The notes: generated from the sequence alone by a model not told the origin. 64,000 bases of DNA from Streptomyces halstedii (GCA_000720535.1 JOAZ01000018.1:1-64000), one strand, 5' to 3'; shown: positions 24,003 through 33,110, counted from the first letter of the stretch. Numbers and translations: made by a program.

Positions 24003-25988
24003 TCAGACACGTTTGAGCATGTGAAGGATGTACTCGTCCCGGTTGAGCGGGTTGGGGCCCTCGGGTCGCGGTCGCACGGGCGGTTGTCCGGCAGCGGGCC
24101 GGTAGCCCCGGTGCTCGGCCAGGAACACCCCCTCTCCCCCGGTCAGTCCGGGAACCCGCTGGTGGAAGTCGTGCACGAGCCTGGTCGGCATCGTGCCCTC
24201 CAGCCGGAAGATGTCCCTTTCGGCCGTGGGCACGCCGGGAGTCGCGCCCGACTCCGCGAGTTTCGCCAGCACCAGGCTGAGCCGGGCGGCGGGAACCTCC
24301 AGTTCGAAGGAGCTGACCGGCTCGTGCACCTGGGTTCCGGCCTGTCGGAGCGCGTCCATCAGGACCAGCGGTGTGGCCTCGCGGAAGTCGTCGGCCGCGC
24401 TGACCGGACTGGCGAAACCGGTACGGGTCAGGGTGACGGCGCAGTCGGTCACCTGCCAGCCGAACAGACCGTGCCGCAGTGTGGTGTGCACCGTCTCCTC
24501 GATGGCCTTGTGGAAGGCCAGGGGCAGCGAGCCCAGTTCCACCGCCAGACGGAATGTGATGCCCGCGTCCGGCTCGGCCGGTCCGACGTGCAGACCCACG
24601 GTCGCCCAGAAGTAGTTGTGCATGCGCGTGTCCAACTCGATCAACGCCTCGCCCGTCCCCACGGGCTTCTCGATGCAGACCGTGCGGGTGGGGTCGAAGC
24701 GGACCCGTACGCCGAAGGACTCCGCGAGCGTGCTGACGAGGATCTCCTTCTGCACCTCTCCGTACAGGCGTACCACGGCGCCGGCCGCGTTCTCCTCGTC
24801 CCGCCGCAGGTCGATCGAGGGGTCCTGCTCGTCCAGCATGCGCAGCGCGGCGTGCAGCCGCCCGGCGTCCGCCGGACGCTCCGGTCGGATGACGGTCTCC
24901 AGGCTGGGCGGTGCGAAGAAGTTCCGCGGCGGAGGTCCGTCGAGGTGCCCGGCCCGGTCACCGACCCGTACGTCCTTCAGCCCCCGGGCCTGCGCGATGT
25001 CCCCGGCGGTCGCCCGGGTATCGCTGGTGGCCGACCCGCGCTCGAAGACCCGCAGGGCGGTGATCCGCCCTGCGTGCTCGGTGACCCGGCCGGTGTGGTC
25101 GACGCGGTGCAGCGTCACCGAGTCGCGGGTTCCCAGCGTGCCGGAGATCAGCCGCAGGTACGCGACGGTCTCGCCGCGCACTCCGCGGTCCACCTTGAAC
25201 ACGGTGGCTCGCAGCGGGGCGTCCTGCGAGCCGTGCACGGATGGCAGCAACTCCCGGATACCGCACACCAGGTGGTCCAGGCCCTCGCCGGTCAGCGCTG
25301 ACCCGAGAAACACCGGGTGCACCAGGCCACGGGCGGTCTGGGAGGCCAGTTCCTCCGCGTAGTCCCTCTCGGTCAGTACGCGCTCCTCGTCCAGGTAGGC
25401 GGTGAGGAAGGCGTCGTTGCGGTCTGCCAGCAGCTCACCGACCCGGACGGCGAACTCCGGGTCCGTGTCCGGGCCGAGCGCGGTCGCGCGGGCCTGTGGC
25501 GTGCCGGCGTCCGCCGCGGCGGACAGCGCCACCGCGGCGGGGGTCAGCCGGTCGCGGATCTCCCGCAGCACACCGTCGGGGCGCGCGCCGTTCCTGTCGA
25601 TCTTGTTGACGAAGACCAGCGTGGGGATGTCCAGCCTGCGCAGGGTCCGCATCAGGATGCGGGTCTGCGGCTGGACACCCTCGACGGCCGAAACCACCAG
25701 AACGGCACCGTCGAGTACCCTGAGCGCCCGCTCGACCTCGGAGATGAAGTCGGCGTGACCCGGGGTGTCGATGAGGTTCACCTTGAGATCGTCCAGGACG
25801 AACGTGGCCACGGCGGACCGGATGGTGATGCCACGCTGCCGCTCAAGCCCCATCGAGTCGGTCTGCGTGGTGCCGGCGTCCACACTGCCGACCTCGTCGA
25901 TCACTCCGGTGCGGTGCAGCAGGCGCTCGGTGAGGCTGGTCTTGCCGGCGTCAACGTGGGCCAGGATGCCCAGATTCAGCTTGTTCAT
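24003..25988 (-). CDS. otrA: tetracycline resistance ribosomal protection protein OtrA
   Basis: EF-G-like GTPase of 661 aa that displaces tetracyclines from the ribosomal A site and so protects the producer. GTPase motifs are complete: AHVDAGKTSLTERLL (G1), RGITIRSAV (G2), DTPGHADF (G3) and NKID (G4), followed by domain II and EF-G domain III-V-like segments. The length fits the TetM/OtrA family (about 640-665 aa). Position at the edge of the oxy genes matches S. rimosus otrA. It is the last gene of the minus-strand oxyS-oxyT-otrA run, with a 160-bp leader after oxyT that may hold its own promoter. No good ribosome site is within 12 bp of the ATG. Confidence 0.96.
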   Translation of the reverse strand: MNKLNLGILAHVDAGKTSLTERLLHRTGVIDEVGSVDAGTTQTDSMGLERQRGITIRSAVATFVLDDLKVNLIDTPGHADFISEVERALRVLDGAVLVVSAVEGVQPQTRILMRTLRRLDIPTLVFVNKIDRNGARPDGVLREIRDRLTPAAVALSAAADAGTPQARATALGPDTDPEFAVRVGELLADRNDAFLTAYLDEERVLTERDYAEELASQTARGLVHPVFLGSALTGEGLDHLVCGIRELLPSVHGSQDAPLRATVFKVDRGVRGETVAYLRLISGTLGTRDSVTLHRVDHTGRVTEHAGRITALRVFERGSATSDTRATAGDIAQARGLKDVRVGDRAGHLDGPPPRNFFAPPSLETVIRPERPADAGRLHAALRMLDEQDPSIDLRRDEENAAGAVVRLYGEVQKEILVSTLAESFGVRVRFDPTRTVCIEKPVGTGEALIELDTRMHNYFWATVGLHVGPAEPDAGITFRLAVELGSLPLAFHKAIEETVHTTLRHGLFGWQVTDCAVTLTRTGFASPVSAADDFREATPLVLMDALRQAGTQVHEPVSSFELEVPAARLSLVLAKLAESGATPGVPTAERDIFRLEGTMPTRLVHDFHQRVPGLTGGEGVFLAEHRGYRPAAGQPPVRPRPEGPNPLNRDEYILHMLKRV

Positions 25989-26148
25989 GGAGGGGGTTCG
26001 GATTCCTCTGCGTCACGATACGGACCTTTCCTGTGGGACTCGTGGTCGCCTGCCGCATGGTTCCGCCCTCTCCGACGTCGCTCTGATCCAACCCAATGGG
26101 GGCATACCCCAGGGGCTTGATCACGGTAGCAAAGGCCGCCGTAGCGAG

Positions 26149-27183
26149 TCAGAACTTGGCGGCGACTATCAGCCAGTCGCCGAGGAGGCTGTCGATGCGC
26201 TCCGCCTGCCGGACCCGGAAGCCGGCCTCCTCGATCTCCGCGCGGTACTCCTCGACGCCGCTGGACGAGCTGTCGCCGCGGATCAGACCGTGGTTGAGCC
26301 GTTGGAGCACGTCGTGCACAGTCGTGGTGGCTGAATCCGTCATCAGGTCGTAGACCACCAGCGCGCCGCCGGAGGGCAGCGCCTCGTGAATGCGCGCGAG
26401 GAGCTCGCACCGCTGCGGTGCGGGCCAGTCGGGCAGGACGTGCCCAGTGACCACGGCGTCCGCGGACGGCAGCGGGTCGGTCAGGAAGTCGCCGCCGTGG
26501 AAGCGGACGCGGCTTTCCAGACCGCGCTCACGGATCAACTGGTCGGCCAGCGGGGCCAGCGTGGGAAGGTCGAACACGGTCCCGCGCAAGTGCGGATGGG
26601 CAAGGGCCACCCGCGTCGCCAGATTGCCCCGGGCACCGCCGATGTCGACGAAGGACTCGTACCCGCTCCAGTCGACGCGGCGCGCCAGTTCCTCGGCCGT
26701 GAAGGAGCTGAAAGTGTCGAAGTGCGCCATGACCTGACGGGCCCGGTCCGGGTCCTCGTAGTGCTTGGGGTACGCCTCGGGTCCGTGCGCCTCGGCGCCG
26801 GAACCCGCGTTGCCTTCCTGGAGCGCCGTCGTCAGCCCGGCCCACACATGGTAGTGCTTGCGGGCGTGCTGGAGGATGGTGCCGCCCAGGTATTCGGAGG
26901 CGTTGGACACCAGGAACGACTGGGCTGCCGGGGAGTTGCGGTAGCGGTCGCCGTCTGTCTCCAGCAACTCCAGCGCGACGAGCGCGTCGAGGAACTCCTT
27001 GGCCAGCGGATGGACGATCCGCAGCCGGTCCTTCACCTCCCCAGCAGTCGCGGGCCCGTCGGCGAGCAGGTCGAAAACACCCAGCTCCACGGCGCTGTGC
27101 AAGGCCTTCGCTTGGTGATACGCGGTGGTCAGGTGCAGCAGTGCGCGGGCCTGGGTCACAGGTGCGAGCGGTGCGGTGGTCAT
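26149..27183 (-). CDS. oxyT: SAM-dependent N,N-dimethyltransferase OxyT
   Basis: A 344-aa class I methyltransferase of the O-methyltransferase-2 fold: N-terminal winged-helix dimerisation part (AVELGVFDLLADGPATAGEVKDRL), SAM site VDIGGARGNLATRVA, then GTVFDLP, GDFLTDPLP and GHVLPDW. In the OTC pathway OxyT methylates the C4 amine of 4-amino-anhydrotetracycline twice. AGGAG five bases before ATG 27183 fixes the start; the longer in-frame ORF to 27462 has no family similarity. It lies 95 bp downstream of oxyS. A C-methyltransferase role is less likely because the cluster has a better C6 candidate (oxyF). Confidence 0.88.
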   Translation of the reverse strand: MTTAPLAPVTQARALLHLTTAYHQAKALHSAVELGVFDLLADGPATAGEVKDRLRIVHPLAKEFLDALVALELLETDGDRYRNSPAAQSFLVSNASEYLGGTILQHARKHYHVWAGLTTALQEGNAGSGAEAHGPEAYPKHYEDPDRARQVMAHFDTFSSFTAEELARRVDWSGYESFVDIGGARGNLATRVALAHPHLRGTVFDLPTLAPLADQLIRERGLESRVRFHGGDFLTDPLPSADAVVTGHVLPDWPAPQRCELLARIHEALPSGGALVVYDLMTDSATTTVHDVLQRLNHGLIRGDSSSSGVEEYRAEIEEAGFRVRQAERIDSLLGDWLIVAAKF

Positions 27184-27278
27184 GGAACTCCTAGGACGGT
27201 GAGGGTGCTGGGGCAGTGAAGAGAAAGCCGGTCGCCGCACAAGGAGGGCCGAACACCTCACGTGGCGGGCCGGGCGCC

Positions 27279-28790
27279 TCACACGGCGGGCGGCCCGAAC
27301 CAGGTGCGCAGGGCGTTGGTGAGCCCGTCCGTACCCGTCTTCGGGGTTCCGGCCCAGCAGATGTAGCCGTCGGGCCGGATGAGCAGTGCGGCCAGCCCGT
27401 CGACCGCGGAGCCGGGCTCCGCGACGCCCTCGGCCGTGACCAGGTCCACCCGGTCTTTCCACGCCGCAGCTTCGTCGCCGGACACCTTGTGGGCGTCGAG
27501 CGTCAGCAGCACGCCGCGCGCAGCGTGGAAATACGTACTCAGCCGACGGGCGCCGTCCTCGGTTGCGAGCGGCAGGTCCGGAACGCGGCGTCCCAGCAGC
27601 GGGTGCTCGCCCGGCATGGGGTAACGCACATCCAGCGCCGAGATGAGGCCTGCCAGGTGGCGGTTGGTCTCCGGAACGCGCAGCAGCTCGATCATCAGCT
27701 CCCGCAGCCCTTCGAAACGCGGGTCCGGGTCGATCAGCACCGCCTGCGCGCGGGTGTTGCGCAGCACGCTCGCGGCGATCGGGCGGCGCTCGGCCTCGTA
27801 GGTGTCCAGCAGCTCCGGCGGAGCCGTGTCCGCGACAGTCGCGCCCAGCTTCCAGCCCAGGTTCACCGCGTCCTGGAATCCCAGGTTGAGGCCCTGCCCG
27901 CCCGCGGGCAGGTGGATGTGGCAGGCGTCGCCCGCCAGCAGGACCCGACCGTCGCGGTACCGCTCGGCCTGGCGCGAGGTGTCGGTGAGCCGAGAGAGCC
28001 AGCGCACGTCGTGCATCCCGAAGTCGCTGCCGGCCACCTCGGTGAGCGCGGCTCGCACGTCCTCCTCGGTGACCGGCGCCCGGCGGTCGGCGTAGGGCCG
28101 GTCGAAGAAGGCAAGCGTGGCCCGGAAGACGCCCGGCTCCAGCGGGAAGGCGGCGAACCAGGCACGCAGGTCGTGCCGCATGACGCCGTACGGTCGCATC
28201 GGGCCCATGCCCTCCCCGTGCGGCAGCTCCTCGCGGAACCGGGCGTCCGCGATCACCGCGAACATGTGCGGGTCCTGCCCGGGGAAGTCGATGCCCAGCA
28301 GCTTGCGAACGGTGCTGCTGCCGCCGTCACACCCGACCAGATAGGCGCACTCGACCTCGTACGGTCCCTCGGGGCCGGAGACGGAGACGGTCACGCCGTC
28401 GGCATCCTGCTCCAGCGACGTCAGCGCGTGCCCGCGGCGCAGCTCGGCCCCCAGCTCCAAGGCCCGCCCGGTCAGCAGCTCCTCGGTGCGCACCTGTGGG
28501 ACGAACAGCGCGTACGGGTGCCGGGTGTCGATGGACGAGAAGTCCAGCGGGACTCCGAGGCTGGCGAAGTTTCCGCCGCGCAGCTTCGGCGCATCGGCCT
28601 GGAACGCCTCGCCCAGCCCGCGCATGTCCAGCAGCTCGACGGTGCGCGCGTGCACACCCAGGGCCTTGGAGAAGCCGACCGGCTCCGCCAGACGTTCCAG
28701 CACCAGGGTCCTGGCACCGGCCAGGCGCAGTTCGCAGGCGAGCATCAGTCCAGTCGGTCCGGCGCCGACCACCACCACGTCGTACCGCAT
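27279..28790 (-). CDS. oxyS: FAD monooxygenase, anhydrotetracycline hydroxylase OxyS
   Basis: Group A flavoprotein hydroxylase of 503 aa. Seen: Rossmann GAGPTGLMLACEL at residue 9, the mid-region CDGGSSTVRKLLG, and the second FAD motif GDACHIHLPAGGQGLNLGFQDAVNLGWKL, followed by a thioredoxin-like C-terminal region. OxyS hydroxylates anhydrotetracycline at C6, and in the OTC pathway also C5. The length equals that of characterised OxyS as I recall it. Divergent from oxyR over a 153-bp region carrying 7-bp repeats facing both ways. Confidence 0.93.
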   Translation of the reverse strand: MRYDVVVVGAGPTGLMLACELRLAGARTLVLERLAEPVGFSKALGVHARTVELLDMRGLGEAFQADAPKLRGGNFASLGVPLDFSSIDTRHPYALFVPQVRTEELLTGRALELGAELRRGHALTSLEQDADGVTVSVSGPEGPYEVECAYLVGCDGGSSTVRKLLGIDFPGQDPHMFAVIADARFREELPHGEGMGPMRPYGVMRHDLRAWFAAFPLEPGVFRATLAFFDRPYADRRAPVTEEDVRAALTEVAGSDFGMHDVRWLSRLTDTSRQAERYRDGRVLLAGDACHIHLPAGGQGLNLGFQDAVNLGWKLGATVADTAPPELLDTYEAERRPIAASVLRNTRAQAVLIDPDPRFEGLRELMIELLRVPETNRHLAGLISALDVRYPMPGEHPLLGRRVPDLPLATEDGARRLSTYFHAARGVLLTLDAHKVSGDEAAAWKDRVDLVTAEGVAEPGSAVDGLAALLIRPDGYICWAGTPKTGTDGLTNALRTWFGPPAV

Positions 28791-28825
28791 ACACGCTCCT
28801 TCGGATCAGTGGGTTGACGCCCGGC

Positions 28826-28857
28826 ATGCTGGCCGCGCGCCTTCAAGGCGCCGTCCA
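28826..28857 (-). promoter_or_regulatory. putative SARP-type promoter of oxyS
   Basis: On the minus strand, TGGACGG (28857-28851) and TTGAAGG (28846-28840) are 11 bp apart, then 8 bp, then a -10-like CAGCAT (28831-28826). Repeat spacing and the 8-bp offset match the other oxy promoters, but the heptads are less alike. Confidence 0.45.
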
Positions 28858-28879
28858 GCCGGAGTCCGGAGCGGGAGGC

Positions 28880-28911
28880 TCGAAGTGCGCTCGAAGCGGG
28901 CTTCGTAGCGT
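28880..28911 (+). promoter_or_regulatory. putative SARP-type promoter of oxyR-Q-P
   Basis: Two nearly identical heptads, TCGAAGT (28880-28886) and TCGAAGC (28891-28897), are spaced 11 bp apart, followed by 8 bp and TAGCGT (28906-28911) as a -10 box. No good -35 is present, as expected for promoters activated by a Streptomyces antibiotic regulatory protein such as the OtcR encoded at 49230. Confidence 0.65.
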
Positions 28912-28943
28912 GTCCGCGACCCTACGGACACCGAGGACGCTCT

Positions 28944-29372
28944 ATGCCGTTCACCCAGAAGGAAGTCACCTACCTGCGGACACAGGGCTACGGCCGTCTG
29001 GCGACGGTCGGCGCCCACGGGGAACCCCACAACGTGCCCGTCTCGTTCGAGATCGACGAAGAGCACGGCACCATCGAGATCACCGGCCGGGACATGGGCC
29101 GCAGTCGCAAGTTCCGGAACGTGGCGAAGAACGACAAGATCGCCTTCGTTGTGGACGACGTGCCGTGCCGCGATCCGGAAGTGGTCCGTGCCGTGGTCAT
29201 CCACGGCACGGCCCAGGCGCTGTCCACCGGCGGCAGAAGGCGCCGGCCGCACTGCTCCGACGAGATGATCCGCATCCATCCCCGGCGCATTGTCACCTGG
29301 GGCATCGAAGGGGACCTGTCCACCGGGGTCCACACACGCGACGTCACAGCCGGGAACGGAGGGCGGCGATGA
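28944..29372 (+). CDS. oxyR: F420-dependent dehydrotetracycline reductase OxyR
   Basis: A 142-aa split-barrel flavin/F420-binding protein of the pyridoxamine-5'-phosphate oxidase-like superfamily (LATVGAHGEPHNVPVSFEID, FRNVAKNDKIAFVVDD, VVIHGTAQAL). In OTC biosynthesis OxyR performs the last step, F420H2-dependent reduction of the C5a-C11a double bond of 5a,11a-dehydro-oxytetracycline made by OxyS. First gene of the oxyR-Q-P operon; its stop overlaps the oxyQ start (ATGA). Function beyond the fold is assigned from cluster position. Confidence 0.88.
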   Translation: MPFTQKEVTYLRTQGYGRLATVGAHGEPHNVPVSFEIDEEHGTIEITGRDMGRSRKFRNVAKNDKIAFVVDDVPCRDPEVVRAVVIHGTAQALSTGGRRRRPHCSDEMIRIHPRRIVTWGIEGDLSTGVHTRDVTAGNGGRR

Positions 29373-30448
29373 GGGAATTGCCCGACTTCCCGTGGGACGT
29401 GCTCCTGCCCTACAAGCGGCGGGCCGCAGCCCACCCCGACGGGCTGGTCAACCTGGCCCTGGGCGAACCGGTCGACGCCACGCCCGACGTGGTGCGCGAT
29501 GCCCTCGCGGCGGCGGCCGTCGCGCCCGGATACCCGCCCACAGAGGGGATGCCCGCGCTCCGCGAAGCGGCCGCCGCCTGGCTGCGCCGCAGTCTGGGCG
29601 TGACGGTGGATCCTTCGGCGATACTGCCCGCGGTCGGCAGCAAGGAGCTGATCGCCTGGCTCCCGGCGATGCTGGGCGCGGGCCCGGGCGACACGGTGGC
29701 CTTTCCCCGACTGGCGTTCCCCACCTTCGACGTCAGCGCGCGCCTGGCCGGCGCGGCGGGCCGGCCGGTGGACTCACCGCTGGAGCTCGGGCGCGAGCCG
29801 GTGAAGGTGGTCTGGCTCAACTCGCCGTCCAACCCCGAGGGCCGGGTGCTGTCCGTACCTGGGTTGCGCGAGATCGTGGCCTGGGCGCGGGACCGGGGCG
29901 TCGTCCTCGTCAACGACGAGTGCTACATCGAGTACGGGTGGGACCTGCGGCCGGTGTCGCTGCTGGACCCGGCGGTGTGCGGCGACAGCCACGAAGGGCT
30001 GCTGACGGTGCACTCGCTCTCCAAACGGTCAAACCTCGCGGGCTACCGCGCCGGCATCTGCTCCGGCGACCCGGCCCTGGTCGCCCGCCTCCTCCACGTA
30101 CGCAAACACGCCGGGCACGTGGTCCCGGCGCCCGTGCAGGCGGCCATGGTGGCCGCCCTGGAGGACGACGACCACGTGCGGCGGCAGCGAGAGCGGTACG
30201 CGTACCGGCGGCGCGTATTGCGCACCGCCCTGGAGGGATCGGGGTTCCGCGTCGAGCACTCCGAAGGCGGGCTGTTCCTGTGGGCGACCTGGGGTGAACC
30301 GTGCTGGTCCGCCGTGCAGAAGCTGGCCGATCTCGGCATCCTCGTCGCGCCCGGTGCCTTCTACGGCGAGGCCGGTGAGCAGCACGTGCGGATCGCGTTC
30401 ACGGCGACCGACGAACGCATCGCCGCGGCCACCACCCGGCTGGCATGA
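29369..30448 (+). CDS. oxyQ: PLP aminotransferase OxyQ (C4 reductive amination)
   Basis: Class I/II fold-type I aminotransferase of 359 aa. Seen: NLALGEPVDATPDVV, GYPPTEGMPALREA, NSPSNPEGRVLS, NDECYIEYG and the PLP lysine in VHSLSKRSNLAGYRAG. It transfers an amino group to the C4 keto group of 4-keto-anhydrotetracycline, the substrate that OxyT then methylates. The start overlaps the oxyR stop by 4 nt and its own stop overlaps the oxyP start in the same way, so the three are translationally coupled. Confidence 0.92.
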   Translation: MRELPDFPWDVLLPYKRRAAAHPDGLVNLALGEPVDATPDVVRDALAAAAVAPGYPPTEGMPALREAAAAWLRRSLGVTVDPSAILPAVGSKELIAWLPAMLGAGPGDTVAFPRLAFPTFDVSARLAGAAGRPVDSPLELGREPVKVVWLNSPSNPEGRVLSVPGLREIVAWARDRGVVLVNDECYIEYGWDLRPVSLLDPAVCGDSHEGLLTVHSLSKRSNLAGYRAGICSGDPALVARLLHVRKHAGHVVPAPVQAAMVAALEDDDHVRRQRERYAYRRRVLRTALEGSGFRVEHSEGGLFLWATWGEPCWSAVQKLADLGILVAPGAFYGEAGEQHVRIAFTATDERIAAATTRLA

Positions 30449-31467
30449 CGGCGCACACTACGGCTGCCGCGGCGCAGGCCACAAGGGGGCCCCGGCCGGT
30501 GGCGCTGCTGCTGCCCGGTCAGGGGGCCCAGTACCGGCGGATGGCGGCGGGGCTGTACGCGGCCGAGCCGGTCTTCGCCGAGGCGGTGGACGAAGTGCTG
30601 GGCGCGATGGGAGCGGAGGGCGACCGCATGCACGCCGACTGGCTGGACGAGCGGCCGGGCCTGCCGGTGGACCACGTACTGCGGGCCCAGCCACTGCTCT
30701 TCGCCGTGGACCACGCGTTCGGTCGGCTGGTGACGAGCTGGGGCATCCGCCCGACGGCGCTGCTGGGCCACAGCATCGGTGAGATGGCGGCAGCCACACT
30801 CGCCGGGGTGTTCTCGGTGCGCGACGCCGCGCGGGTGGTGCTGGACCGGGTGACGCGGCTGACGGCCGCGCCCCCGGGCGGCATGCTGGCGGTGGCGGAG
30901 TCCGCCGCGTCGCTGGAGCCCTTCCTGGGCGGCGGTGTGGTGGTCGCCGCCGTCAACGCACCGCGGCAGACCGTGCTCGGGGGACCGGAGGACGCACTGC
31001 GCGCCGTGGAGGAGACACTGCGGGCCTGTGGCGTCACCGCCCGGAGGGTGCCGGCGCTCAGCCCGTTCCACAGCCCGGTGATCGCCCCGTACGCCAGGGG
31101 CGCCGAGGCGGTGCTCACCGCGGTGGAACGCCGGCCGCCGCGGACCGTGGTGCACTCCTGCTACACGGCGGCGCCACTGACGGCGCAACAGGTCGCCGAT
31201 CCCGCGTACTGGGCCGCGCACCCGGTGAACCAGGTGCGCTTCTGGCCGGCTCTGGACGGGCTACTGGCACCCGGCGAGCTGGTGGTGGTCGAGGCGGGGC
31301 CCGGCCGTACGCTGTCGAGCCTGGCCCTACGGCACCCTTCCGTACGCCGCGGGGGTTCCAAGGTCGTCGCGCTGTCACCGAAACGCGTGGGCGGGCCGGA
31401 GGAGGAACGGGCGGCGCTGGCGAAAGCGCGGGACACCCTGCGGGCCGAGGGGTACGACGTTCCCTGA
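30445..31467 (+). CDS. oxyP: malonyl-CoA:ACP acyltransferase-like protein OxyP
   Basis: A 340-aa FabD-type acyltransferase with LLPGQGAQY (oxyanion region) and the nucleophile GHSIGEMAAA; the usual second-half HAFH motif is replaced by SPFH (ALSPFHSPVI). Type II PKS clusters rarely carry their own acyltransferase because fatty-acid FabD is shared, so a proofreading or priming role, such as clearing wrongly loaded acetyl units in favour of malonamyl, has been considered for OxyP. The sequence only shows an intact acyltransferase. Last gene of oxyR-Q-P, ending before a bidirectional hairpin. Confidence 0.88.
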   Translation: MTAHTTAAAAQATRGPRPVALLLPGQGAQYRRMAAGLYAAEPVFAEAVDEVLGAMGAEGDRMHADWLDERPGLPVDHVLRAQPLLFAVDHAFGRLVTSWGIRPTALLGHSIGEMAAATLAGVFSVRDAARVVLDRVTRLTAAPPGGMLAVAESAASLEPFLGGGVVVAAVNAPRQTVLGGPEDALRAVEETLRACGVTARRVPALSPFHSPVIAPYARGAEAVLTAVERRPPRTVVHSCYTAAPLTAQQVADPAYWAAHPVNQVRFWPALDGLLAPGELVVVEAGPGRTLSSLALRHPSVRRGGSKVVALSPKRVGGPEEERAALAKARDTLRAEGYDVP

Positions 31468-31507
31468 TCCGGCGGGCACGGCTGTGACCACTGCGGCATG
31501 CCGACGA

Positions 31508-31533
31508 GCGCCCCGGGACACTTCCCGGGGCGC
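31508..31533. terminator. bidirectional terminator between oxyP and oxyN
   Basis: GCGCCCCGGG and CCCGGGGCGC form a 10-bp perfect stem with a 6-nt loop, centred in the 85-bp gap between convergent oxyP and oxyN. Confidence 0.75.
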
Positions 31534-31552
31534 CCGTCTCCACTGTCCGTAC

Positions 31553-32326
31553 TCACTCCTCCACAACCGCCACCGCACGCGTCCACCCGGCTCCCGCTCC
31601 CGCGATCTTGAACGGGAGGCAGGACACCAGGAACCCGTCCGGTCCCGGCAGCGCGCCGAGATTGTTCAGCCGCTCGATCTGGCAGTACTCCCGCTCCCGC
31701 CCCACGAAGTGGGCGGGCCACAGCACACCGCGGTCGCCTGTACGCCGATATTCCTTGATCATGTGCCCGAACGGCGCGTCGAGACTGAAGGCGTCAGTCC
31801 CGATGACCCGGACTCCGAAGTCGAGCAGCAAGTGTGTCGCCGCGGCGTCCAGACCGGCGAACTCGGTGAAGTACTCCGGCTTTCCGGCCCGCTGGTCCGC
31901 ACCCGTGTGCAGCAGCACGATGTCGTACGGACGCGGGTCGCGGCCCGCCTCGTCGAGGGCCCGCCGTATCCGGTCGGCGCCGACGGCGCCCACCGGCTCG
32001 TCGGTGAGGTCGAGTTTGAGGCCCGGACGCAGGAACCAGTCCAGCGGCAGTTGGTCGATGTGCCGCGGTGTGCCGTAGCGCGCCCGGGACCCGTAGTGCG
32101 ACGGGGCGTCGACGTGGGTGCCGGTGTGGGTGGTCAGCCGCAGGGTGTCGAGGGACAGCAGCTCGCCGTCCGGGAGGTCGGCCGGGTCGAAGTCGATGCC
32201 GTAGTGGCGTCGCATCCCCTCGGCCATGTGCCGGCCGCCCTCGGCCGGGGTGAGTACTTCATGTTCGACCGGGTCGGCCTCCCACTGGCCGGCGTCCACA
32301 GTCGTCGACAGATCGATGATACGCAT
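31553..32326 (-). CDS. oxyN: polyketide cyclase OxyN (kynurenine formamidase-like)
   Basis: A 257-aa metal-dependent cyclase-like protein with the family signature HxGTHxDxPxH (THTGTHVDAPSHYG) and DIVLLHTGAD. Homologues in type II PKS pathways close the later rings; OxyN is assigned to second/third ring cyclisation leading to pretetramid. AAGGGA six bases before ATG 32326 supports the start. Last gene of the oxyJ-K-L-M-N operon. Confidence 0.9.
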   Translation of the reverse strand: MRIIDLSTTVDAGQWEADPVEHEVLTPAEGGRHMAEGMRRHYGIDFDPADLPDGELLSLDTLRLTTHTGTHVDAPSHYGSRARYGTPRHIDQLPLDWFLRPGLKLDLTDEPVGAVGADRIRRALDEAGRDPRPYDIVLLHTGADQRAGKPEYFTEFAGLDAAATHLLLDFGVRVIGTDAFSLDAPFGHMIKEYRRTGDRGVLWPAHFVGREREYCQIERLNNLGALPGPDGFLVSCLPFKIAGAGAGWTRAVAVVEE

Positions 32327-32345
32327 GTCGGTCCCTTCCGGACGT

Positions 32346-33110
32346 CTACAGCAGGCTGGCCCCGCCGTCCACGGTGAGCACCTGTCCGTGTAGACCGCCG
32401 GCCTCGGGACGGCACAGCAACGCCACCACGCCGGCCACTTCTTCGGCGGTGGCCGGCCGGCCCGCCGGGGTCCGCCGCAACAGGCCTTCCAGCGCTTGGG
32501 CGGGTACGGGATCGGATCCGCAGTCGGCCACCTTGCCCGCGGCCACCGCGTTGACGGCCACGCCCTTCCCGGCGAGTTCCACCGCCAGATACCGGACCAG
32601 GGCCTCCAGGGCCGCCTTGGCCATGCCCAGACCCGCGTAGCCGGGAACGACCGTCCGGGCGCCGATGCTGGAGACGGCGACGACGCGGCCGGTGCCCGGA
32701 GTCATCAGGGCGCCCAGGCGCGCCGCCCCGTACAGCAGCGGCCCCACCGCCACGGCACCGTCGCCCAGGTACTTGCCGATATGCGGGGACGCGGTCGGAG
32801 CCGGGTGGAAGGAGCCGGCGGCGTGCACCAGGACGTCCAGCCGGCCGTGGGTACCCCGGATCGCCTCCAGCAACCGCACCGCACCGGCGGGGCGGCCGAT
32901 GTCCGCGCGCATCAGCCGTACCGTGCCGCCTTCCTCGGACAGTCGCCGCTCGGCGGCCAGTGCGCCGTCCTCGTCGTGTGCGTAGTTGAGAAGTACCTCG
33001 CTGCCCGCCGCGCTCAGTTTGCGGGCGACGGCCAGGCCGATGCCGCGAGTGCCGCCCGTGACCAGTGCCACCGAACCGCTTGCCACCGGTGCGCCGTTGA
33101 TCGCTGTCAT
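32346..33110 (-). CDS. oxyM: short-chain dehydrogenase/reductase OxyM
   Basis: FabG-like SDR of 254 aa: cofactor motif TGGTRGIGLAVA, VLVHAAG (NNAG equivalent), SSIGARTVVPGYAGLGMAKAAL and a C-terminal VDGG. The catalytic tyrosine is in PGYAGLGMAKAAL, with Lys four residues later displaced to MAK, so the YxxxK spacing is loose and worth checking. A 4-keto reduction has been proposed for OxyM but the role is unsettled. ATG 33110 is preferred because AAGGAGG lies eight bases upstream; the ATG at 33131 overlaps the oxyL stop without its own ribosome site. Confidence 0.85.
   Translation of the reverse strand: MTAINGAPVASGSVALVTGGTRGIGLAVARKLSAAGSEVLLNYAHDEDGALAAERRLSEEGGTVRLMRADIGRPAGAVRLLEAIRGTHGRLDVLVHAAGSFHPAPTASPHIGKYLGDGAVAVGPLLYGAARLGALMTPGTGRVVAVSSIGARTVVPGYAGLGMAKAALEALVRYLAVELAGKGVAVNAVAAGKVADCGSDPVPAQALEGLLRRTPAGRPATAEEVAGVVALLCRPEAGGLHGQVLTVDGGASLL

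Noticed and set aside
31468-31552. Space for a gene between oxyN and oxyP (an oxyO by alphabetical order)
   Set aside because: The gap is only 85 bp and is filled by a terminator hairpin; no coding frame.
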